NCBI GenBank assembly: GCA_934667175.1
Contig: CAKULN010000097.1
Span: forward strand, 1-5,036
Reading direction: 5' to 3'
Length of the DNA stretch: 5,036 nucleotides
DNA from: an uncultured Bacteroidales bacterium
GTDB taxonomy: Bacteria > Bacteroidota > Bacteroidia > Bacteroidales > UBA932
Shown: positions 1 through 5,036 of the stretch, in pieces
Position numbering within the stretch: position 1 is the stretch's first letter
Layout of the letters: every line of letters begins with the position of its first letter
Program-made: the position numbers and the translations under genes
The notes under the pieces: generated by a model
What the model saw: only the letters and a program-made list of their open reading frames with translations
Told to the model about the DNA's origin: nothing
Databases searched by the model: none

Positions 1-1
1 G

Positions 2-74
2 ATAGGCAATACCCCGCTCAACCAGAATTTTGCACGTTACCAAAATTCTTGGGTCGAGCGGGGTACTTGCCTAT
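2..74. repeat. Long imperfect hairpin (possible MITE, REP-like element or terminator stem)
   Basis: An inverted repeat folds almost completely. The outer arms ATAGGCAA (2-9) and TTGCCTAT (67-74) pair. ACCCCGCTC (11-19) pairs with GAGCGGGGT (56-64), and the inner arm AGAATTTTG (24-32) pairs with CAAAATTCT (41-49). The loop is 8 nt (33-40). The stem is interrupted asymmetrically: c66 is extra, a20/c55 mismatch, and t50-g51 bulge on one side only. It lies beyond the end of the minus-strand operon and could act as its terminator, but any T-tract for that direction would fall left of the window. On the plus strand the nearest T-run (99-106) is about 25 nt away, too far for a classic terminator. 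The stem is much longer than usual for a terminator, so a mobile or repeated element is an equally good reading. Confidence 0.7.
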
Positions 75-133
75 GGGGGGGAAAGATTTGAGCTATACTT
101 TTTTTTAAATAATTGTCTTTTGTCGCTAGACCT

Positions 134-227
134 CGGTCACTGAGCCTGCGGACTCTTCGGTCACAGAGCCTGCGGAATCTTCGGTCACTGAGCCACCTCG
201 TTCGGTCACTGAGCTTGTCGAAGTGAC
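134..227. repeat. REP-like repeat array downstream of the EEP gene
   Basis: Four copies of a core close to cggtcactgagcc begin at 134, 158, 182 and 203, so the spacing is 24, 24 and 21 bp. The second copy has one change (cacagagcc). The last copy (203-227) is the complete unit: it continues through a gcttgtcga centre to a matching right arm, so GTCACT (205-210) pairs with AGTGAC (222-227) around an 11-nt loop. The array starts 11 bp beyond the stop codon of the minus-strand EEP gene, a typical 3'-untranslated location for REP elements, where such hairpins can stabilise or end a transcript. The same family recurs inside mutL (2787-2980) in the same orientation. Confidence 0.85.
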
Positions 228-238
228 ATTCCTATCAC

Positions 239-1333
239 TTATTCCAGATTAATCTCCGCAATGACCGGATAATGGTCGGAGTAGCGTAAGTGCGGCACAG
301 AATGCGACGCCGCACCAAAATGCGACGGATAAAGAATATAGTCGATCCGGATGAATGGCCAAAGGAATGAATATGTCGCCCCGAATCCTTTGCCAGCCTC
401 CACGAACGAATCCTTTCTCCCCTTCTTGAGGCGGTTGTAAGTGTACGACATAGGATTGTCGTTGAAATCCCCTGTGACAATCGCCTCCAAAGTGCATTCC
501 TCAATGTCCGACATCACCCTGTCCACCTGCTTCGGTCGTCTCCTGATGGACTTTTTCATCTTCTCCTCCGTCGCCCACATCATCTCCCCGCTCTTGTCCT
601 CCACGGATTTCTTAAGTCGGGACAGAGAGATGTTGTAACTCTCGAAATGACAATTGTAAACCCTCAGGACAGACCCCTCTCCGACTTTCAGGTCAGTGAA
701 TATCGCCAGATTGGAGCTCTTGTCGAACATCAGCTTCCCCTTGTCCACGATAGGAAACCTGCTCAGCGTGACATTCCCGTAGCTTCCCTTGTCGGTCACG
801 TACATGAAGTATCCCACATTGTAGTCCGGAAAACGCCTGTCGAAGAATTTCGCCACGTCATATTCCCCCGGCAGATTGAACTCCTGAAGACAGATGATGT
901 CAGCGTCACTCTCTGTGATGAATTTGATGACAGAGTCCGCGCATGCTGCCCTGCCCCCGTCCTTCCTGAATTCGGGATCCCGTCCCAAAGCAAAGTGCCC
1001 CACATTGTAAGTCAAGATCTTGACCGTACCGGATCCGCTCTCGGCCGCCCCCGAGGAAAACTGAATATAGCGTCCTATGAATATCAAGGATGGCAGCAAG
1101 GCCAGCAATGGAATCATCGACGATCTGGAACCTTTCCTGATCGCGAAGACAAGGAATAGAACATTGACAAGAGCGATAGGTACGAACAACAGTCCGAACA
1201 CAGTCATGTACCACGCCTTGGCGGGGTTTACCACCATTGAGGCGTAGCTGAGCAGAAGCATGAACGCAGACAACAGCATCAGCAATCTTACGATTATTCC
1301 GCCGAAAGAAGTTTCCTGTGAATTACCGCTCAT
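239..1333 (-). CDS. Membrane-anchored endonuclease/exonuclease/phosphatase (EEP) family protein
   Basis: A 364-aa protein of the DNase I-like EEP superfamily, metal-dependent hydrolases of phosphodiester or phosphomonoester bonds in nucleic acids, phosphoinositides or sphingolipids. Three hydrophobic segments (about 13-31, 42-65 and 73-91) anchor it in the inner membrane. The EEP fold runs from about 104 to 364, and all signature residues are present: TYN (Asn110), LQE (Glu151), NCHFES (His229), GDFN (Asp289, Asn291), RIDYIL (Asp331) and the terminal SDH (Asp353, His354). It should therefore be catalytically competent. The substrate cannot be read from sequence. With three spanning segments the side of the membrane depends on topology; I infer that the catalytic domain is extracytoplasmic. 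It is the last gene of the operon, 24 bp after the rhomboid stop codon. The ATG follows an A-rich leader (eight A's about 8 bp upstream), usual for Bacteroidetes. It ends with TAA, directly followed by the REP-like array. Confidence 0.9.
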   Translation of the reverse strand: MSGNSQETSFGGIIVRLLMLLSAFMLLLSYASMVVNPAKAWYMTVFGLLFVPIALVNVLFLVFAIRKGSRSSMIPLLALLPSLIFIGRYIQFSSGAAESGSGTVKILTYNVGHFALGRDPEFRKDGGRAACADSVIKFITESDADIICLQEFNLPGEYDVAKFFDRRFPDYNVGYFMYVTDKGSYGNVTLSRFPIVDKGKLMFDKSSNLAIFTDLKVGEGSVLRVYNCHFESYNISLSRLKKSVEDKSGEMMWATEEKMKKSIRRRPKQVDRVMSDIEECTLEAIVTGDFNDNPMSYTYNRLKKGRKDSFVEAGKGFGATYSFLWPFIRIDYILYPSHFGAASHSVPHLRYSDHYPVIAEINLE

Positions 1334-1357
1334 GTCCGTATTTTTTTTCCTAAGGTG

Positions 1358-2053
1358 TCACCTTTGCCAGAGCTTTCCGGATTTCTTCCAGTAAAGCAGC
1401 AGCAGGAAACCGAACAACATTCCACCCAGATGCGCGAAATGAGCCACCCCGTCCATCGTGCCTGTCACACCTGTGAAAAGTTCAATGGCGATGAAGAGCA
1501 AGACAAACCATTTGGCTTTTAATGAGATAGGAGGGAATATCAACGTCCACACATCGTTCGGGTACAGCATCGCATAGCCGATCTGGATTCCGTAGATGGC
1601 TCCTGACGCTCCAAGTGTCGGGGTGCGCAGGAGATTGATCTGTCCGGCGGTGAGTATGCCCGAATCCGCAGCAGCCATGGCTTTCATCTGGAGATATTCC
1701 ACGCCGGTGTGGGTCAGAACCGCGCCAAGCCCTGTCACGAAATAGAAAATGAGGTATTTCCTTGAACCGACCGTTCTTTCCAACGCTGAACCGAACATCC
1801 AGAGACAGAACATGTTGAAGAATAGATGCCAGAATCCTCCGTGCATGAACATGTAGGTGATCGGCTGCCAGATGTGGAAGAAAGGGGATTGAGGGTAGAA
1901 CATCGCGAAGGTGCTGACCATGAAATTCTGGTTGATCAGGGTCGCGACGAACATCACGATGTTGACAAGGATGATATTCCTTGTTACCGGAGGCATATTG
2001 CTGAAAAATCCCACTATTCCCGATTGCCTGTTGTCGTAGCCGTAGTATGCCAT
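1358..2053 (-). CDS. Rhomboid family intramembrane serine protease
   Basis: A 231-aa polytopic membrane protein that cleaves transmembrane substrates within the inner membrane. Six or seven hydrophobic stretches span about 25-43 through 222. Rhomboid signatures are intact: HGGFWHLFFN (71-80), with His76 and Asn80 matching the oxyanion residues His150/Asn154 of E. coli GlpG; GASG (148-151) with the nucleophile Ser150; and AHFAHLGG (204-211), where His208 completes the Ser-His dyad. The length is normal for the compact bacterial type, with no cytosolic extension beyond a short polar N-terminus (1-24). It starts 14 bp after the mutL stop codon behind an A/T-rich leader and precedes the EEP gene by 24 bp. 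Many Bacteroidales, as I recall, carry two rhomboid genes in tandem here; only one is present. Its substrate is unknown, and co-transcription with mutL need not imply a shared pathway. Confidence 0.95.
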   Translation of the reverse strand: MAYYGYDNRQSGIVGFFSNMPPVTRNIILVNIVMFVATLINQNFMVSTFAMFYPQSPFFHIWQPITYMFMHGGFWHLFFNMFCLWMFGSALERTVGSRKYLIFYFVTGLGAVLTHTGVEYLQMKAMAAADSGILTAGQINLLRTPTLGASGAIYGIQIGYAMLYPNDVWTLIFPPISLKAKWFVLLFIAIELFTGVTGTMDGVAHFAHLGGMLFGFLLLLYWKKSGKLWQR

Positions 2054-2067
2054 ATTTCTATATTCAT

Positions 2068-4098
2068 TTAAAATAATTTCTCTATTTGTGCCGTGGTCAT
2101 GATTGCCATGATCCTTTTCCCGTTTGCCGTCAGTTCGGCGTTGCCGCTGGAGAGCAGAGTGTCCAGAAGATGCCTTGCCTCGTGAGGAGATGTCAGCGGA
2201 TTACTTCCGGACGCTCCCAGAAGGGCGATTTTCTCCGCCATCGCAGACTCCATCACACCCGGAAGCGAGGAACTGTCGTCCGAGAGGATCAGCAGCAGGT
2301 CCGAGACCATCGTCTGTATTTTCCCCTCTTCGCATGAATATCCTTCCGGAACCCCGTTGACCACAATAGTGTCCGTCCCGAAAGGCGAGATGTCGAATCC
2401 CAGCCGGGCAAGCAGTTCGGCCTTTTCATCGAACACGGCCTTGTTGGCGGCTCCGACCTCGACTTTCACCGGAAACATGCTGGCCTGTGTGACGTGCTCG
2501 TTTTTGGTAAGCGCCGCCAACGCCCTGTCGTAGAGGATTCTCTCCCGGGCCCTTCTTACGTTCACAATCATCAGACCATCCCTCGCAGGGGCGATGATGT
2601 ATTTTCCTCCGAGTATGATAGTCTGCGTGACCGGCAGCGTCTTCTCTTCGAAAAGTTTGCCATAATCCTCCCGCTGGTCCACATACCGCCCGAATCTCCC
2701 TGCCGCCGAGCCCCCAAATCCGGCTGCGGAGCCAGCCGAAGCACCATCTGCCACTCCACTCCATCCTGCCGCCGAACCTCCTCTTCCGGTCGCTGAGCCA
2801 CCACCACGCCCGGTCGCTGAGCCTGTCGAAGCGACCTCCCCTCCGAAGGCGTGCCCTTCTGCCGAAGATCTTCTAAAACCGGAGCCTGCCGAAGGACCGT
2901 CAAAACCGGTCACTGAGCCACTACCACGATCGGTCACTGAGCCACCACCACGATCGGTCACTGAGCCTGTCGAAGTGACCGGATCAAACGGATTGTATTC
3001 ACTGTCAATCGCCACCTGAGGAATGCTCTCCGGCTGATATTCAGAAAAATGCGCCCCCAGCACCGGCATGTCATTAGCCTCAGGATTGCTGAAATCAATC
3101 CCCCCTGCAAACGAATTCTTCCCCAACGTCTCCTTCACCGAAGCATAGACGACTTGGAATATGAACGAGTCATCCTCGAACTTCACCTCCGATTTTGTCG
3201 GGCTGATGTTCACATCCACACTGTGCGGGTCAACTTCCAGATAGATGAAATAGGAAGGGGTCACACCCTCCGCGATCATGCCTTCATAGGCCTTCATCAC
3301 GGCCTTATGCAGGTACGGACTGCGGAAAAAGCGACCGTTGACAAAGAAGAACTGGTTCCCCAAAGTCTTCTTCGCAGTGTCCGGTCTGCCCACAAAACCC
3401 CTCAGACTGACCACAGATGTGTCAGCGCAGACATCCACAACATCTCCCGTGACAGAAGCCCCCAGCAGATCCATAATCCTGAACTTCAGCGATTTCGCTG
3501 GCTTGAGAACGAAAACGTCCTTGCCGTTATGGCTGAGCGTGAATCCGATTTCAGGCCTTGTCAGCGCCACTTTCGTGAACTCTTCGACAATATGCTTGAA
3601 TTCCACGTTGTCCGACTTCAGAAACTTTCTTCTTGCCGGCACATTGTAGAATAGATTACGTACGGCAATATTAGTCCCTTTTGGGGTGGCTACTTCTGTT
3701 GTCGAATTGTGGACGGAAGCCGCGAACTCAACCTGACAGCCGACCTCTTCATCTTCCGTGCGGGTCTTCAACGTCACCTCCGCCACAGCCGCTATCGAGG
3801 CCAACGCCTCGCCCCTGAACCCGAAGGTCGTGATGTCCTCCAGATCCTCGGCGGTCGCGATCTTCGATGTGGCGTGTCTCTCGAAGCAGAGCACGGCATC
3901 GTCTGGATTCATTCCCTTCCCGTTGTCGATGACTTGGATCAGAGTCCGTCCGGAGTCCTTGATTATCACCGAGATCTGATCAGCTCCGGCATCCACGGCG
4001 TTCTCTACAAGCTCCTTCACGACAGAAGCCGGCCTTTGCACGACCTCTCCCGCCGCGATCATATTCGCTATGTTTCCAGGCAGTATCCTGAGTTCCAT
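2068..4098 (-). CDS. mutL: DNA mismatch repair protein MutL with repeat-built linker
   Basis: A 676-aa MutL, the ATPase that couples MutS mismatch recognition to strand removal. The N-terminal GHKL ATPase is intact: VKELVENAVDAGA (catalytic Glu29, Asn33), DNGKG (58-62), ATSK (76-79), GFRGEAL (93-99) and GTNIAVRNLFYNVPARRKFL (141-160). The transducer domain has VNGR (253-256) and SPTKSEVKF with the conserved Lys302. A Gly/Ser/Ala-rich linker (about 374-470) is encoded by REP-like repeats and appears enlarged. The C-terminal dimerisation domain (about 485-676) ends with the family-like IEKLF. The stretch matching the DQHA(X)2E(X)4E endonuclease motif reads VNVRRARERILYD (512-524), lacking the key Asp and His residues. 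The Cys-containing motifs near the C-terminus also look lost, so nuclease activity is doubtful. The ATG lies one base after the upstream stop (TAGgATG), implying translational coupling. The identity is certain; loss of the nuclease is inferred from motifs only. Confidence 0.97.
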   Translation of the reverse strand: MELRILPGNIANMIAAGEVVQRPASVVKELVENAVDAGADQISVIIKDSGRTLIQVIDNGKGMNPDDAVLCFERHATSKIATAEDLEDITTFGFRGEALASIAAVAEVTLKTRTEDEEVGCQVEFAASVHNSTTEVATPKGTNIAVRNLFYNVPARRKFLKSDNVEFKHIVEEFTKVALTRPEIGFTLSHNGKDVFVLKPAKSLKFRIMDLLGASVTGDVVDVCADTSVVSLRGFVGRPDTAKKTLGNQFFFVNGRFFRSPYLHKAVMKAYEGMIAEGVTPSYFIYLEVDPHSVDVNISPTKSEVKFEDDSFIFQVVYASVKETLGKNSFAGGIDFSNPEANDMPVLGAHFSEYQPESIPQVAIDSEYNPFDPVTSTGSVTDRGGGSVTDRGSGSVTGFDGPSAGSGFRRSSAEGHAFGGEVASTGSATGRGGGSATGRGGSAAGWSGVADGASAGSAAGFGGSAAGRFGRYVDQREDYGKLFEEKTLPVTQTIILGGKYIIAPARDGLMIVNVRRARERILYDRALAALTKNEHVTQASMFPVKVEVGAANKAVFDEKAELLARLGFDISPFGTDTIVVNGVPEGYSCEEGKIQTMVSDLLLILSDDSSSLPGVMESAMAEKIALLGASGSNPLTSPHEARHLLDTLLSSGNAELTANGKRIMAIMTTAQIEKLF
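2689..2979 (-). other. MutL linker: GS-rich octapeptide repeat region
   Basis: Codons 374-470 encode a low-complexity Gly/Ser/Ala/Arg linker between the ATPase and dimerisation domains. A GSxxG/D motif recurs as GSVTD (378, 386), GSVTG (394), GSATG (426, 434) and GSAAG (441, 456, 463). The order SVTD to SATG to SAAG towards the C-terminus looks like progressive decay of one ancestral unit, or successive insertions of different age. Every 24-bp unit is 8 codons, so copy number can change without breaking the frame. MutL linkers are normally disordered and tolerant of length change, which explains why such DNA could be kept here. Confidence 0.85.
2787..2836. repeat. REP-like array B inside mutL (G-type units)
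   Basis: Two cores of the form cggtcgctgagcc start at 2787 and 2811, exactly 24 bp apart. The second is a complete unit (2811-2836), with arms GGTCGCT (2812-2818) and AGCGACC (2830-2836) around an 11-nt loop. It has the same layout as the arrays at 2907-2980 and 134-227: half units followed by one full palindrome at the plus-strand 3' end. It differs by G instead of A in the left arm and C instead of T in the right arm. Confidence 0.85.
2907..2980. repeat. REP-like array A inside mutL (A-type units)
   Basis: Three cores reading cggtcactgagcc start at 2907, 2931 and 2955, each 24 bp apart. The linking decamers are nearly the same (actaccacga, accaccacga). The last core is a complete palindromic unit (2955-2980), with arms GGTCACT (2956-2962) and AGTGACC (2974-2980). 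On the coding strand this gives PVTSTGSVTDRGGGSVTDRG, so the repeat is read in frame. The full unit differs from the intergenic one at 203-227 by a single base in the loop (gcctgtcg versus gcttgtcg) over the shared 25 bp. Confidence 0.88.
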
Positions 4099-4099
4099 C

Positions 4100-4402
4100 C
4101 TAAAGAAGTGAATAGAATTTCGTGAGATAGATCAACACTATCGCAAGCAGGATCAGTCCCACTATCCCGATGATTTTCTGTGCCTTGGTGGCCACGGTGG
4201 TTCTTCTGGCATAATTGCCTTCACGCAGTGAGCCGCGGATATAGGACCCCGGCACGTACTCACCTTTCTCCTTCTCTTTCTCGAAAGTTCCGTCAACCTT
4301 TCCGAACTTCTGCCGACGCTCCTCCTCATCCTTGTCGTAGTAGAGGGGCTTGTAGTTGAATCTCCTATGCTCCTGTTCCCCAGGGAAAGTAAAAAATCCC
4401 AT
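4100..4402 (-). CDS. Small hypothetical tail-anchored membrane protein
   Basis: A 100-aa protein of unknown function and the first gene of the mutL operon. Residues 1-73 are hydrophilic and highly charged, with a DEEERR stretch (25-30), an EKEKEKGE run (41-48) and Arg-rich tracts. Residues about 77-93 (IIGIVGLILLAIVLIYL) form one hydrophobic helix, followed by only seven residues. The likely topology is therefore N-terminus in the cytoplasm with a C-terminal membrane anchor. No signal peptide or catalytic motif is visible. Its TAG stop lies one base before the mutL ATG, so the two are probably translationally coupled. Similar short proteins upstream of mutL occur in Bacteroidales as far as I recall, but I know of no tested role. 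Gene reality is supported by its promoter-like upstream sequence and tight spacing. Confidence 0.8.
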   Translation of the reverse strand: MGFFTFPGEQEHRRFNYKPLYYDKDEEERRQKFGKVDGTFEKEKEKGEYVPGSYIRGSLREGNYARRTTVATKAQKIIGIVGLILLAIVLIYLTKFYSLL

Positions 4403-4428
4403 AATCGTTCAAATTACCTTAATCTTAA

Positions 4429-4436
4429 CAAAGATA
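4429..4436 (-). promoter_or_regulatory. Probable operon promoter, -7 box
   Basis: Read on the minus strand this is TATCTTTG, a full match to the Bacteroidetes -7 consensus TAnnTTTG. It lies 26 bp upstream of the ATG of the 100-aa gene, leaving a leader of about 15-20 nt. No good TTTG -33 box is found 19-21 bp further upstream; that position is A-rich (TTAAAA), so the promoter may be weak or factor-dependent. It would drive the 100-aa gene, mutL, rhomboid and EEP genes together. Confidence 0.6.
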
Positions 4437-4483
4437 GTCAAAATCTCAGAAGAAGTTTTAAGTAATCCTCAAAAACATCCTTA

Positions 4484-4646
4484 AGAAGCTGTTTTGATTT
4501 GTTTGTTTGAAGTTTTGAGAGTGAAAAACTTCAGTTTTGACCGCTTCTTCCAAGGAGGATAGCGGTGCTATCTGACTGAAGAAGCGGGAAGAAAATGAAG
4601 ATTATTTCACCCCAAAGAACATTTCAAACAAATCAAAACAGCTTCT
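4484..4646. mobile_element. 163-bp fold-back element with 22-bp perfect terminal inverted repeats (MITE-like)
   Basis: The ends 4484-4505 and 4625-4646 are perfect 22-bp inverted repeats; the left one begins AGAAGCTGTTTTGATTTG. The interior is also palindromic: GTGAAA (4521-4526) pairs with TTTCAC (4605-4610), CTTCA (4529-4533) with TGAAG (4596-4600), CCGCTTCTTC (4541-4550) with GAAGAAGCGG (4578-4587), and GATAGC (4558-4563) with GCTATC (4567-4572) around a 3-nt loop. The element can thus fold end to end. It has no ORF, so it would be non-autonomous and moved by a transposase encoded elsewhere. A clear target-site duplication is not visible. The element lies between two divergent promoters and outside both predicted transcripts. 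Confidence 0.75.
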
Positions 4647-4793
4647 AAGTTTTATGAAAAATAAGTTGCCTCAGATTGCCGAATCAAAATGTCACTCTTG
4701 CTTACAGCGATAATTAAATAAGGAATATAGGAGGGTGGGGCGTCTCTCTTCCCATCAATTTAGACCATAAAATGAAAAAAATGTTGAAAAAAG

Positions 4794-4824
4794 TTTGGAG
4801 GGAAAGAAAAAAGTGCTACCTTTG
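4794..4824 (+). promoter_or_regulatory. rRNA operon promoter (Bacteroidetes-type)
   Basis: TTTG (4794-4797) and TACCTTTG (4817-4824) are separated by 19 bp, matching the -33 TTTG and -7 TAnnTTTG consensus recognised by the primary sigma factor of Bacteroidetes. The 25 bp just upstream (4769-4793) are almost pure A with a few T and G, resembling an UP element that would raise output, as expected for rRNA. Transcription should start near 4830, about 140 nt before the mature 16S end. Confidence 0.85.
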
Positions 4825-4829
4825 CAGCC

Positions 4830-4969
4830 CGTTTCGGAAGTAACGGCAAGTTCATTGACAATATTGAAAGATTAGTACAACAAGTACCGAGAACGAAAAT
4901 GAAGAGCGTTGATTCTTTTATAGTGAAGAATGAAGTTGTCGGGGTCGAACTAGAGAAATAAGTGTATAT
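4830..4969 (+). other. 16S rRNA leader region
   Basis: This is the transcribed, non-coding spacer between the predicted start site and the mature 16S 5' end. It contains GTTCATTGACA (4850-4860), which resembles the boxA-like GTTCTTTGACA segment seen in Bacteroidetes rRNA leaders and thought to support antitermination. A small hairpin can form between ATTCTT (4912-4917) and AAGAAT (4926-4931). The partner of the RNase III processing stem would lie beyond the 3' end of the 16S gene, outside this window. Confidence 0.6.
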
Positions 4970-5036
4970 ACAAAGAAGAGTTTGATCCTGGCTCAGGATG
5001 AACGCTAGCGGCAGGCTTAACACATGCAAGTCGAGG
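4970..5036 (+). rRNA. rrs: 16S ribosomal RNA, 5' end (partial)
   Basis: The gene runs off the right edge and only about the first 67 nt are present. The universal 27F site occupies 4977-4996 (AGAGTTTGATCCTGGCTCAG). The mature 5' end is placed at about 4970 by counting back from GAAGAG, which is positions 6-11 in E. coli numbering. The following GATGAACGCTAGCGGCAGGC and TTAACACATGCAAGTCGAGG are typical of Bacteroidales, and match my memory of Alistipes-type sequences well. It is transcribed divergently from the mutL operon. Confidence 0.97.

Noticed and set aside
2..74. Integron attC site, suggested by the bulged hairpin
   Set aside because: The ends lack the RYYYAAC and GTTRRRY core boxes, and no integrase or gene cassette layout is visible.
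134..227. Possible CRISPR array, from regularly spaced repeats
   Set aside because: The repeats are only about 13 bp with gaps of about 8-11 bp. The gaps are similar to each other rather than unique spacers, and no cas genes are present.
647..1159. Plus-strand open frame of 170 codons
   Set aside because: It lies fully antisense to the EEP gene, whose protein shows all family motifs; its translation is rich in Arg, Pro and His with no recognisable domain.
2571..2903. Alternative frames of about 110 codons through the mutL linker, which might suggest a frameshift or a separate gene
   Set aside because: The main frame is continuous from the ATPase domain to the C-terminal domain; long alternative frames are expected from repetitive GC-rich DNA.
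3049..3654. Plus-strand open frame of 201 codons
   Set aside because: It is the antisense shadow of the conserved MutL N-terminal region and has no recognisable domain.
4647..4768. Possible small RNA or extra promoter between the MITE and the rRNA promoter
   Set aside because: No TAnnTTTG box on the plus strand, no hairpin followed by a T-run and no ORF were found in this stretch.
4760..5029. Minus-strand open frame of 89 codons
   Set aside because: It runs antisense through the rRNA promoter, leader and 16S 5' end, so it is a chance frame.

Overview
The window looks like a piece of a Bacteroidota chromosome, most likely order Bacteroidales and possibly Rikenellaceae/Alistipes-like. Three signs support this. 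The first ~67 nt of a 16S rRNA gene at the right edge carry a Bacteroidetes-type 5' end. The rRNA promoter and the mutL-operon promoter both carry the Bacteroidetes TAnnTTTG -7 box. Start codons are preceded by A-rich leaders rather than clear Shine-Dalgarno sites. The genus is an inference; the phylum is well supported.

Layout. Positions 1-238 hold no gene: an imperfect ~73-nt hairpin (2-74), a T-run, and a short array of REP-like repeats (134-227) that ends 11 bp beyond the last stop codon. Positions 239-4402 are one minus-strand gene block, read right to left: a 100-aa tail-anchored membrane protein of unknown role, mutL, a rhomboid intramembrane protease, and a membrane-anchored endonuclease/exonuclease/phosphatase (EEP) protein. 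The gaps are 1, 14 and 24 bp, so this is almost certainly an operon, probably driven from a -7 box at 4429-4436. Positions 4403-4969 are a divergent spacer holding that promoter, a 163-bp fold-back MITE-like element (4484-4646), the rRNA promoter (4794-4824) and the rRNA leader. From about 4970 the 16S rRNA gene runs off the right edge.

The main points of interest are in mutL and the repeats. The linker between the MutL ATPase and C-terminal domains is built largely from the same REP-like repeat that sits beyond the EEP gene. The copies have a 24-bp (8-codon) period, so they stay in frame and add Gly/Ser-rich octapeptides. Two arrays inside the linker differ by a matched change in both arms of their palindrome. 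The same MutL appears to have lost the metal-binding endonuclease motifs of its C-terminal domain.

No CRISPR array, phage, toxin-antitoxin or defence system is visible. The four genes are a housekeeping cluster; from memory, mutL-rhomboid-EEP neighbourhoods recur in Bacteroidales.
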